Origin: Lentisphaerota bacterium
GTDB lineage: Bacteria > Verrucomicrobiota > Lentisphaeria > Victivallales > UBA1829
Reading direction: 5' to 3'
DNA: 39,935 bases
Assembly (NCBI GenBank): GCA_015061915.1
Contig: SUVR01000017.1
Location: 1 to 39,935, forward strand
This document shows, piece after piece, positions 32,205-39,828 of the stretch. Numbering within the stretch: position 1 is the stretch's first letter; every line of letters begins with the position of its first letter. The notes under the pieces were generated by a model. The model saw nothing but the letters and a program-made list of their open reading frames with translations. It had not been told where the DNA came from and ran no database searches. The position numbers and the translations under genes were made by a program.

Positions 32205-33490
32205 TACCACAGCAGCAACAGCTTGCACGTGTTGGTGATTATGTGATCGAAAGCCAGATCGGCTCCGGTGGTATGGGGCTGATCTATAAGGCAAAACAAA
32301 TCTCTATGCACCGGATCGTGGCGCTGAAGGTGCTGCGGGATAATCTTGTTTCAAATCAGAAATATCTGGATCGCTTCTTCCGGGAAGTCCGCCTTCTGGC
32401 CTCAATGGAACACCCCAATATGGTTCGGGTCTACGAAGGCGGAAACGACCGTGGGAATGTGTGGTTCTCCATGGAGTACATCCAGGGCGATGACTTGAAC
32501 CTTTACCTGATGCGCCGCACTTTCAAGTTTTCGGAATATCAGGCGCGGTTCATCGGGCGTCACGTGGCACTCGCTCTGGCATACGCATGGAATTATCAGC
32601 GGATGATCCATCGGGATGTGAAACCTGCCAATATCATGCTCACGAAACGCGGAGAGATCAAACTGCTTGACCTCGGTATCTCCAAGAAACTGGATGACGA
32701 TCCAAATGCAATGGGACACACAACTGCCGACGGACTGCTGGTCGGCTCTCCCACTTATATGAGTCCCGAACAGGTCAGTGCCGGAAAAGACATCGATTTC
32801 CGTACCGATATTTATTCGTTGGGCATCACCCTTTATCACATCCTCGCCGGGAAACCGCCTTACGACGGTACCAGCGTGGTGGATGTGATCACCCAGCATT
32901 TCTCCGCACCGATCCCGGATATCCGGGAAGTAAGACCGGACATCTCACGCCGTTTTGCCAATGTCATCAAAAAAATGATGGCAAAGCAGAAAGAGGACCG
33001 GTACGCCAGTTGGGAAGATTTTATCGCCGCACTGGACAAATGCGATGAAATGGAAAAAAAGCGCTCTCAAAGAAAGTGGGGTAAACTTCCGCTTAAGCAG
33101 ATCTTATTGGCTGTCGCTGTTTGCTTTGTGGCGATCCCGGCACTTTGCCTGCTGATCCCTGATGCGCAAGAAGAAAATGTAACGGAAGAAGCGGCACCAC
33201 GCCAGTCAATGATCCTCTCCACCGGCAGCACGGAAAAGATCCGTGAGATCGCTCCGCAGCAACAGTATGAAGACTTGAAAAAACAAATTCTGCTGAAATT
33301 GGAACAACATCTTTCAGCAAAAGATTTTGATAAAGGGATCGAACGTTGCAAGAATCTCCCTGCGCAGATCCTCCCCGGCGGAAAGCTGGAGGATTTCTTC
33401 AAAGCCGACGCAGACTTCAAATTCAAGCTTGATATCTTCCTCATGAAATTTGAAGAACTCCGCAAAGCGGATGAAAAGATTTTGCATTAA
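32201..33490 (+). CDS. Membrane-anchored eukaryotic-type Ser/Thr protein kinase
   Basis: A 429-residue kinase. The N-terminal kinase domain (about 14-280) has the glycine loop GSGGMG (21-26), Lys43 (VALKV), HRDVKPANI (137-145), DLG at 157-159 in place of DFG, and SPE (188-190) in the activation region, so it should be active. A single membrane helix lies at about 299-319. The outer part (about 320-429) is short and helical, with no PASTA or other known repeat. It is coupled to the CstA-like transporter by a four-base overlap, which suggests signalling linked to nutrient uptake. The start at 32201 is the only in-frame ATG with sensible context. Confidence 0.95.
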   Translation: MIPQQQQLARVGDYVIESQIGSGGMGLIYKAKQISMHRIVALKVLRDNLVSNQKYLDRFFREVRLLASMEHPNMVRVYEGGNDRGNVWFSMEYIQGDDLNLYLMRRTFKFSEYQARFIGRHVALALAYAWNYQRMIHRDVKPANIMLTKRGEIKLLDLGISKKLDDDPNAMGHTTADGLLVGSPTYMSPEQVSAGKDIDFRTDIYSLGITLYHILAGKPPYDGTSVVDVITQHFSAPIPDIREVRPDISRRFANVIKKMMAKQKEDRYASWEDFIAALDKCDEMEKKRSQRKWGKLPLKQILLAVAVCFVAIPALCLLIPDAQEENVTEEAAPRQSMILSTGSTEKIREIAPQQQYEDLKKQILLKLEQHLSAKDFDKGIERCKNLPAQILPGGKLEDFFKADADFKFKLDIFLMKFEELRKADEKILH

Positions 33491-33495
33491 AGCGG

Positions 33496-34512
33496 TCAGC
33501 GGGAAAGTTTCCGTTCCACTTCCTGCGGACGCGCCTCCAGGAATTCCCAGTAGCGGGGGGATGGTCCCTTCCGGACCTCATCCAGCAACCGGTTGAAAGC
33601 GTCAAAATCGGAAAGAGTGGAGATCGACGCCCGCATAGCGCCGGAAAATCCCCTGCCCCGTAAATATTCCAGCACTGTTTTCCGTGCGATTCGGAACCCC
33701 AGATCCACGCCGTAAAATTCGGTCATCTCCCGCACCTGCAGATCCATTTCAGCAGCAAATTCCTCCACGGTCGGCGGCTTTGCTGCCGGATTCCGGATCA
33801 GATCATAGATCCATGGATTCCCCAGCGCTCCACGGGCAACCATTCCGCGGCTGCAGCCGCTCTCACGGATCAATTCATGATAAGTCTCCGGCGTCAGACC
33901 GCCTCCATTGGCGATCAGGGGAATCGTCAACGCCTCCCGCACTGCACGCAATACAGGGAAAGCCACCGGTCCGGAATAGAATACTTTTTTGATCCTGCCG
34001 TGCAGGGTCAGTGCAGTGATCCCGGTTTCCTCCAACCGTTTGCAAAATGCAACCGTAGGCGCCGGATCATCAAAATCAAGGATACGGGTTTTGACCGTGA
34101 CCGGAATCCGGGAATGTTTTACGATCGTCTCGGCTGCACGCAGCGCTCCATCCGGATCGTTATGAACAAAAGTGATCCCCTCCCCTTTTTTCGCAACTTT
34201 CGGTGCCGGACACCCAAGATTGAAGTCAAGCACATCAAAGTTCATACGATTGACGATTTCAACCGCCTGCGCAAGCTGGGAAAGATCGGAACCGACAAGC
34301 TGGATACCGAGAAAATCCTCATCGCTCCCCCGGATCGCCAGTACAGGTGTTTTTCCGGACTGATATACAAGAGATCCGGTATCGATCATTTCAGTAAAAG
34401 CAAAACGGCAGCCGTGCCGTCGGGAAGCGTGACGCATCGGCAGATCCGTGTGTCCCGCAACCGGGGCCTGGATCACGGCGTGTTCAGGATAAACGCAGGA
34501 TAAACGGTCCAT
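33496..34512 (-). CDS. tRNA-dihydrouridine synthase (DusB-like)
   Basis: FMN enzyme that reduces uridine to dihydrouridine in tRNA D-loops. The 338-residue protein has an N-terminal TIM barrel with APVAGHTDLPMR (16-27), VGSD (73-76), FNLGCPAPKV with catalytic C101, VKTRI, LHGR, ANGG and VARGALGNPW, plus a C-terminal helical domain. The usual GxTD near the start reads GHTD and NxGCP reads NLGCP, both tolerated variants. The ATG at 34512 shares one base with the fabF stop (TAATG), so the pair is coupled; the frame stays open further upstream but that stretch overlaps fabF. Convergent with the kinase gene, only five bases apart. Confidence 0.92.
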   Translation of the reverse strand: MDRLSCVYPEHAVIQAPVAGHTDLPMRHASRRHGCRFAFTEMIDTGSLVYQSGKTPVLAIRGSDEDFLGIQLVGSDLSQLAQAVEIVNRMNFDVLDFNLGCPAPKVAKKGEGITFVHNDPDGALRAAETIVKHSRIPVTVKTRILDFDDPAPTVAFCKRLEETGITALTLHGRIKKVFYSGPVAFPVLRAVREALTIPLIANGGGLTPETYHELIRESGCSRGMVARGALGNPWIYDLIRNPAAKPPTVEEFAAEMDLQVREMTEFYGVDLGFRIARKTVLEYLRGRGFSGAMRASISTLSDFDAFNRLLDEVRKGPSPRYWEFLEARPQEVERKLSR

Positions 34513-35753
34513 TACGCTTCGTACTTGGAAAAGACCAGACTGGCATTGGAGCCGCCGAAACCGAAACTGTTGCTCAAGGCGTGACGGATCGAAACCCCTT
34601 CCCGCAATTCGGTCACAATATCCGCCCAATCATAGCCCTCTGCCCGGTTTTCCAGGTTGATCGTCGGGCTGATAAAGGAATGTTCCATCATCAGAGTTGT
34701 ATAAATCGCTTCCACTGCCCCCGTTGCTCCGATCATGTGACCGGTCTGGGATTTCGTGCTGTTGATCGCAGTCTTTCCATCCGCGCCGAACACTTCTTTG
34801 ATCGCATCCAGTTCCAGCGGGTCGCCCACGCCGGTGGAGGTGCCGTGGGTATTGATGTAATCGATATCCTCCGGCTTGAGCCCGGCGTGAAGAACGGTCC
34901 GGCGCATCACATCCGCACTTGCGTCGGCATCAGGAACGACCATATCCGCTGCATTGCTGTTGGCGGAGAATCCGGAAAGTTCGCAAATAATTTTCGCTCC
35001 ACGCTTTTTTGCGTGTTCTTCGCTTTCCAGAATCAGGACACCTGCCCCTTCGGCAATCACAAATCCATTGCGGTCGCGATCAAAAGGACGGCTTGCTTTT
35101 TCCGGGGCATCGTTGTAATTTTTAGAGAGCGCCTTCATCGCATTGAAACCGAGCGCCTGTTCCCAGGATACTTCTTCCGAGCCACCGACCATCACAATAT
35201 CATATTCTCCCGAACGGATCAGACGGGCCCCGGCAACGATCGCCATCGCTCCGCTGGTACAGGCACAACTGATATCGTAACTTTCACCCTTGATCCCATA
35301 GATCAGAGAAAGATTGGCTACGGCTGAAGACGGCATGATCCGCGGCACTGAAAAGGGCGTTACCGCACGCAGACGCCATCCCTGATCCTGATACTTTTTC
35401 ACCGATTCATAAAGTTCACTGTAGGAACCCCCGCCGCAGCCATTGATCACTGCCATACGGTCGCCCGGAAGCGTCTCCGGGGTGTAACCGGCTTCCAGGA
35501 TCGCCTCATACGCCGCACACACTGCCATCTGGGCATTATGCGGCATGAAACGCTGGTTCTTACGGTCAATCGCAGGACATTCCAGCGGGTAAGTCACTAC
35601 ACCTGCCACCAGCGATTCCTGCTGCGTTTCTATGAAAGGATTGCAAAGAGTTATACCACTCGTGCCGGATTTCAGGGCACCAACGTTGGCTGCAAGACCC
35701 GCTCCAAGAGGGGTAATCAGACCGCGCCCGGTAACTACAACTTTTGTTGCCAT
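34512..35753 (-). CDS. fabF: Beta-ketoacyl-ACP synthase (FabF/FabB type)
   Basis: Condensing enzyme that elongates acyl-ACP with malonyl-ACP in fatty acid synthesis. The 413-residue length is normal for KAS II. The triad region is complete: nucleophile C165 in SCACTSGAMA, H303 in NTHGTST, K334 and H339 in STKSQTGHMIGATG, plus the GFGGSNASLVF glycine-rich end. The active-site CTSG replaces the usual CATG, a small variation. No acpP or fabG is adjacent; the only partner is the dihydrouridine synthase downstream. A strong GGAGGAG site and a promoter at 35829-35802 precede it. A specialised secondary-metabolism KAS is possible but less likely. Confidence 0.92.
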   Translation of the reverse strand: MATKVVVTGRGLITPLGAGLAANVGALKSGTSGITLCNPFIETQQESLVAGVVTYPLECPAIDRKNQRFMPHNAQMAVCAAYEAILEAGYTPETLPGDRMAVINGCGGGSYSELYESVKKYQDQGWRLRAVTPFSVPRIMPSSAVANLSLIYGIKGESYDISCACTSGAMAIVAGARLIRSGEYDIVMVGGSEEVSWEQALGFNAMKALSKNYNDAPEKASRPFDRDRNGFVIAEGAGVLILESEEHAKKRGAKIICELSGFSANSNAADMVVPDADASADVMRRTVLHAGLKPEDIDYINTHGTSTGVGDPLELDAIKEVFGADGKTAINSTKSQTGHMIGATGAVEAIYTTLMMEHSFISPTINLENRAEGYDWADIVTELREGVSIRHALSNSFGFGGSNASLVFSKYEA

Positions 35754-35801
35754 GAGGGAGTCTCCTCCGGTTGTATGGTTCCTTGTGTTAAACTTCTTGT
35801 T

Positions 35802-35829
35802 AATATAGCCCGAAAACCGTTTTTTTCAA
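35802..35829 (-). promoter_or_regulatory. Promoter of fabF
   Basis: On the minus strand TTGAAA (35829-35824) and TATATT (35807-35802) are 16 bases apart, with the fabF ATG about 50 bases downstream. Confidence 0.65.
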
Positions 35830-35899
35830 CACGAATGAAGCAAAAATATTACTTTTTTCCGGACATAACGAGTTTTTTGCTCTTACCTTCAACTGATAA

Positions 35900-35929
35900 T
35901 AAAACCACCGGATCAAAAACAACCGGTTG
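35900..35929 (-). terminator. Putative terminator of the Na/Pi symporter gene
   Basis: On the minus strand CAACCGG (35929-35923) can pair with CCGGTGG (35911-35905) with one mismatch, followed by TTTTATT. It is a moderate intrinsic terminator directly after the stop codon. Confidence 0.45.
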
Positions 35930-35933
35930 CAAG

Positions 35934-37622
35934 TCAATTTTCTTTTCCGGCTTTCGGGAGTCTGGCATAAATCATTCCGGCACGATCCGTCACGTTGGTC
36001 AGGTGGCGGGTCAGCTTCCGGAATTCTTCCAGAATTTCAAGATAGAGAAGTCCGGCTTCCGGCGTACAACGCCCCTCGTTCAGACGGGTGAAATGCCCCG
36101 CTTCAGCACGGACGATCTGAGTCTCAATATTCTTTTCCAGCTGGGCTGCCATACGCAGATGTTCCGGCGCATTGTCTGCAAGGGCATCAATGGTACGTTT
36201 TGCCAGCTCATTGACTTCACGGTAAAGGATTTCGTACTCCTGTTCCACGCTCTCGCTGAACTTGCAGCCGGAGGTGGCAACACGTTCCATAACAGCACGG
36301 ATCACAAAAGCGTGGTCTCCGATCCGTTCCACATCATTCGTGCAGTGAAGCAGAATCGGGATCTGGCGGGCCTCATCCGCAGTCAACGGGTGCTGCATCA
36401 GTTGAGAAAGATAACTGGTGATATCTTTCTGACGGGTATCCACATCTTCTTCACGCTTATCCAGTTGTGCAAGAAGTTTCTGCGTCTTTTCGTCGTTCCG
36501 GTTATACATACGCAATGTTCCATCCACCATTTTCCAGGCTTTTTTAAGCATCTTCCGGATGGCAGATGTTGTCTGCGCAAGTGCAATGGAAGGCGTTTCC
36601 AGCAAACGCGGTTCCAAACGTTGATACTTCGTCTTCTTGTCTTTAAGCGGCAGTACCTTTTCGCAGATCTTTGCCAGCATCGGAATGAACGGAATCAGAA
36701 TCAGCGTCGTGCAGACATTGAACAGCGTATGCGCATTCGCCACCTGACGCGCCAGAGATCCATCTGCAGAAATCCACTGAACAAGAGAGAAAAAGACCGG
36801 TTCCTGATTCCAGGTGATCCAGAAAGTTACACAGACAATCACGCAGCCGGTCATATTGAACAGCGTATGAGCCAACGCCGCCTGTTTCGCAACCCGGTTT
36901 GCCGGAATCGCCGCCAACTGCGCCGTAATGGTTGTACCGATATTGGATCCAAGCGCCAACACCACGCCCGTATAAAGATCCAGCAGTCCGCTGGCCGCAA
37001 GTGCAATGATGATACCCGTACAGGCGGAACTGCTCTGCATCACCATCGTGGCGATTACCCCCACCAGCAAAGCCCCCAGAACCCCGGTCAGAGGCATCAC
37101 GCCATCCACCGGCGCACAGGGAAAAATCTGGAAGATTCCTTTGAAAGATTCGTTTTCGGAAAGCGTCTTCAACTCACCACTCATCAAGGTCATACCGAGA
37201 AAGAGAAAACCGAATCCGATCACGGTCGAACTCCAGTTGGCTACATTCTTTTTCGGAATAAAACTCAAAAACAACCCCAGAATAATGGATGGCATAATGA
37301 TCCATTGAATATCAAACGCAACAAGCTGGGCGGTCACTGTTGTACCGATATTCGCGCCAAAAATGATCCCCATCGCCTGAACCAGCGTCAAAAGACCCGC
37401 ATTCACAAAACCGATCACCATCACCGTGCTGGCACTGGAGGACTGAATCACCGTCGTAACAACTGCGCCGGAAAGTACCCCCACATAACGATTGGCTGAA
37501 AAAAGACGCAGGATCGATCGCATCCGTTCTCCCGCAACCTGATGAAGGCCATCACTCATCAGCTGCATACCGAAAATAAAAATTGCAAGCCCGCCAAACA
37601 CATTCAAAAGTAACATCGTCAT
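35934..37622 (-). CDS. Na+/phosphate symporter with PhoU-like C-terminal domain
   Basis: A 562-residue member of the NptA/YjbB-like Na/Pi cotransporter II family. The membrane part (about 1-330) contains the two inverted QSSS repeats, TTVIQSSSASTVM (about residues 56-68) and ATMVMQSSSACTGI, each followed by a GxNIGTT motif (FGANIGTT, LGSNIGTT). The cytoplasmic C-terminal part (about 340-550) is a charged helical bundle resembling PhoU, with the LLHCTNDVERIGDHA metal-binding motif. It may import phosphate or act as a safety valve. The ATG at 37622 is preferred over a GTG at 37634 because AAGGAG overlaps the GTG and suits the ATG. Confidence 0.93.
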   Translation of the reverse strand: MTMLLLNVFGGLAIFIFGMQLMSDGLHQVAGERMRSILRLFSANRYVGVLSGAVVTTVIQSSSASTVMVIGFVNAGLLTLVQAMGIIFGANIGTTVTAQLVAFDIQWIIMPSIILGLFLSFIPKKNVANWSSTVIGFGFLFLGMTLMSGELKTLSENESFKGIFQIFPCAPVDGVMPLTGVLGALLVGVIATMVMQSSSACTGIIIALAASGLLDLYTGVVLALGSNIGTTITAQLAAIPANRVAKQAALAHTLFNMTGCVIVCVTFWITWNQEPVFFSLVQWISADGSLARQVANAHTLFNVCTTLILIPFIPMLAKICEKVLPLKDKKTKYQRLEPRLLETPSIALAQTTSAIRKMLKKAWKMVDGTLRMYNRNDEKTQKLLAQLDKREEDVDTRQKDITSYLSQLMQHPLTADEARQIPILLHCTNDVERIGDHAFVIRAVMERVATSGCKFSESVEQEYEILYREVNELAKRTIDALADNAPEHLRMAAQLEKNIETQIVRAEAGHFTRLNEGRCTPEAGLLYLEILEEFRKLTRHLTNVTDRAGMIYARLPKAGKEN

Positions 37623-37669
37623 AATACAAATCACTCCTTGTCTTCGTTATTTATTCTTTTGCTCCAAAT

Positions 37670-37697
37670 AATATAAAGCGTATTTTAGAAAATTCAA
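37670..37697 (-). promoter_or_regulatory. Promoter of the Na/Pi symporter gene
   Basis: On the minus strand TTGAAT (37697-37692) and TATATT (37675-37670) are 16 bases apart, about 48 bases before the ATG. No clear PHO box is visible nearby. Confidence 0.6.
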
Positions 37698-37727
37698 TTT
37701 TCCTTGCCTTTTGGTAATGAAAATACC

Positions 37728-37756
37728 TTGTAATCGTATTCGCATACTGCTATATT
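37728..37756 (+). promoter_or_regulatory. Promoter of the exported EEP-family gene
   Basis: TTGTAA (37728-37733) and TATATT (37751-37756) are 17 bases apart, 31 bases before the start codon at 37788. Confidence 0.7.
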
Positions 37757-37787
37757 ACATAAAAAACGAAAACTTCGGAGACAAAAC

Positions 37788-39044
37788 ATGAATAAGACAA
37801 AACTTTTTTCCTTCCTTTTGACCGTATGCACCTTCGCTCTTTTCGCACAGGAACCTGATCCATACATATTGACAAAGGTCACACTGCAAAACGGAATCTT
37901 TTTCACCATGTCTCCTGCGGAAAAGCAGAATCTTTTTGAAAAAGTCAAATTGTTGCACGAAATCCCGGAAGGAGCTTTATTACAGCCGGACAAAACAGTC
38001 AATATTCCTTTTAATGAAAAAGGGAAAACTATTGTCGGCAGTCTCCAGCACTCATCCATCTGGCACGTAAAAACAATGCAGAAACAAAAAAATAATATCG
38101 TTCTCATGACTGCAAAAAATATCGATGATGTGGTCGCAGGTCTTGTTCTGGAACCGGATGCCGTCATTCTGGAGAAAAATCTTGATCCCGAAAAAATCAA
38201 AAAAATCCTGTTGGATGAAAATACCGTACCCGCTCTTTACCGGAATCCTCCGAAAAAAATCCAAATTAAAGAAAATTATGATTCCTGCGAAACAAGAGCA
38301 GAAGGAACTGATCTGCGGATTATGTCGTACAACATCCTTGCTAATGTTTGGGGTGCCGGAAAAATGCAAATCCAGTATCGTATGCCGCTGGTCGCTGAAA
38401 TTATCAAAAAAGTGGCTCCCGATTTCGCCGGACTCCAGGAGGTTGACTCATACAGCTCCTTAAAAAGATATCTTCACCCCTATAAATTTATAACAAAACC
38501 GCGCAATATGTGTGCGATCGTGTACGACAGCAGAAAATATCGGGAAGTAAAAAGCGATGTTTGGACATTACTCAACAAACCAAGCGGCATCCGTTGTTTG
38601 GTTTGGTGTCTTTTTGAAGAAATTTCTACCGGAAAACAAATCATTATCACCAATACCCACTGGCAGCTGTCGCAGAGACAACGCCTCAGGGATGCCGAAA
38701 TTATGGCAAAATATATTGCTGATCTGCAAAAAATGTTTCCCAATGTTCCTATTGTCTGTACCGGCGACTTCAACACAAATGTCAGTCGCCCCGATCTCCA
38801 GCTTTTTCTCAAAGAAAGCGGGTTCAAAGATGCTGTAGAAACTGCGTCTGTTTGTGAAAATAAATCTGTCGGCAGCTATTTCAACCCGAAATTTTTGAAA
38901 AAACCTGAGACAGGAAAACGTCATATCGACCACATTATCACAACGGATGATTTGATTCCTCTCAGTGCAAAACTCCTTGCCGGAGATATTATCTACGAAG
39001 CATCAGATCACTTGCCCATTATTGCCGATTTTAAGAAAAAATAA
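37788..39044 (+). CDS. Exported endonuclease/exonuclease/phosphatase family protein
   Basis: A 418-residue protein with a signal peptide (about 1-20, ...CTFALFA/QE). Residues about 25-170 form a lysine-rich domain without a recognised motif. Residues about 175-418 form an EEP fold (DNase I / sphingomyelinase / Ccr4-like) with N182 (SYNIL), E218 (LQEVD), H291 (TNTHW), D327 and N329 (TGDFNT), D381 (HIDHI) and the D407-H408 pair (SDHLP), so the catalytic set is complete. It may be a secreted nuclease or phosphodiesterase acting on nucleic acid, lipids or inositol phosphates. The gene is richer in A and T than its neighbours and has a strong promoter. No clear terminator hairpin follows. Confidence 0.9.
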   Translation: MNKTKLFSFLLTVCTFALFAQEPDPYILTKVTLQNGIFFTMSPAEKQNLFEKVKLLHEIPEGALLQPDKTVNIPFNEKGKTIVGSLQHSSIWHVKTMQKQKNNIVLMTAKNIDDVVAGLVLEPDAVILEKNLDPEKIKKILLDENTVPALYRNPPKKIQIKENYDSCETRAEGTDLRIMSYNILANVWGAGKMQIQYRMPLVAEIIKKVAPDFAGLQEVDSYSSLKRYLHPYKFITKPRNMCAIVYDSRKYREVKSDVWTLLNKPSGIRCLVWCLFEEISTGKQIIITNTHWQLSQRQRLRDAEIMAKYIADLQKMFPNVPIVCTGDFNTNVSRPDLQLFLKESGFKDAVETASVCENKSVGSYFNPKFLKKPETGKRHIDHIITTDDLIPLSAKLLAGDIIYEASDHLPIIADFKKK

Positions 39045-39551
39045 AAAAATCTCATTCTATATTGTCGGACTTATCCGAACCATATGGGCAAAGAAATCTC
39101 TCCGTGCCGCGAACAGCCTCAAGGGCTGATTTATCTGTGCGCCTCAACCGCACCCTGTTTGTTTGGCGCACGATTCGAGTAAAAGAAATCCCACGTGCCG
39201 CGAACAGCCTCAAGGGCTGATTTATCTGTGCGCCTCAACCGCACTATGTTTGTGTGGCGCACGATTCGAGTAAAAGAAATCCCACGTGCCGCGACGAAAC
39301 GAAGTTGAGTTGGGCGGCACAAGTAAGAGGGCGCTTTGCGCCCCTGTTTTTGACGGCTCCCCCCTTACCCCCATACTGCGATCAGTCGCCCGTCAAAAAC
39401 AGACCCATTCGGATCACCGGGGAACTTTTCCCCGGCGACACTAAGGAACGGCGCGTCAAATAAAAAGCTGAAAATTTAATATTTTTCTCACTTGTTTCTG
39501 GCTTACAGCTATTCCGTTATCCTCCGTTATTTTCCATTATTCCCTCTATAC
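39045..39551. other. Gene-free region with repeats and hairpins
   Basis: No convincing gene lies here. Besides the 91-bp repeats it holds GGGCGC-TTT-GCGCCC (39329-39343), a 13-bp inverted repeat CTGTTTTTGACGG (39344-39356) with CCGTCAAAAACAG (39390-39402), CCGGGGAA-CTT-TTCCCCGG (39417-39435), and three 10-bp phased units ending CCGTTAT, CCGTTAT, CCATTAT (39511-39540). Small open frames in it cross the repeats and lack ribosome binding sites. Confidence 0.8.
39091..39291. repeat. 91-bp tandem repeat, two full copies and part of a third
   Basis: The block beginning CGTGCCGCGAACAGCC occurs at 39103 and 39194, and its first ten bases again at 39285, giving a 91-base period. Copies 1 and 2 are nearly identical. 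Each contains two small hairpins: CAGCC/GGCTG (39114-39128 in copy 1) and GTGCGCC/GGCGCAC (39137-39171). The period is not a multiple of three, so it is not a coding repeat. Confidence 0.85.
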
Positions 39552-39581
39552 AAAAAAAGCCCACCTGCGATGTGGTGAGCT
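39552..39581 (-). terminator. Terminator of the rRNA operon
   Basis: On the minus strand AGC-T-CACC pairs with GGTG-G-GCT across an eight-base loop, with one internal mismatch, followed by a run of seven T at 39558-39552. It lies about 20 bases past the end of the last 5S gene. Confidence 0.75.
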
Positions 39582-39601
39582 GAAAAAATGGCAAAAAAAA
39601 T

Positions 39602-39713
39602 CCGGCGTCGAACTACTCTCCCGCACTCTTGTGTGCAGTACCATCGTCGCTGAGGTCCTTATCGATCGTGTTCGGGATGGGAACGTGAGTATCGACCTCG
39701 CTATAGACACCGG
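39602..39713 (-). rRNA. rrf: 5S ribosomal RNA, distal copy
   Basis: A complete 5S rRNA of about 112 nucleotides on the minus strand. The terminal helix CCGGTGTC with GACGCCGG is intact, and the conserved CCCATCCCGAACACG and GATGGTACTGC segments are present. A T-run follows the 3' end directly, and a stem terminator lies slightly further on. It is the last gene of an rRNA operon whose 23S gene must lie beyond the right edge. Confidence 0.95.
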
Positions 39714-39828
39714 AAAAAGTTATAAAGCAGCCTGAAATCCTGCAGAATCAGTAGTGTGTGAAGGCAGGAGCTGGAATACACCCATGGACTGTCTGAGAGG
39801 ATATGCTGAAAAAAGGGCAAAAAAAAAT

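Noticed and set aside
12537-33490. PP2C phosphatase and Ser/Thr kinase as one signalling operon
   Set aside because: They lie 19 kb apart in different transcription units, so only a functional, not a genetic, pairing can be suggested.
35538-37499. A 653-codon open frame on the plus strand opposite fabF and the Na/Pi symporter
   Set aside because: It is antisense to two clear genes and spans their intergenic promoter and terminator, with low-complexity His/Arg-rich translation.
39091-39291. Possible CRISPR array
   Set aside because: The 91-bp unit repeats directly without unique spacers and no cas gene is in the window.
39131-39322. A 63-codon open frame on the minus strand within the tandem repeats
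   Set aside because: It crosses repeat units whose period is not divisible by three and has no ribosome binding site, so it is unlikely to be a gene.
39714-39828. Possible tRNA gene in the spacer between the two 5S genes
   Set aside because: No acceptor stem, T-loop GTTCRANNC pattern or CCA end could be found on either strand.
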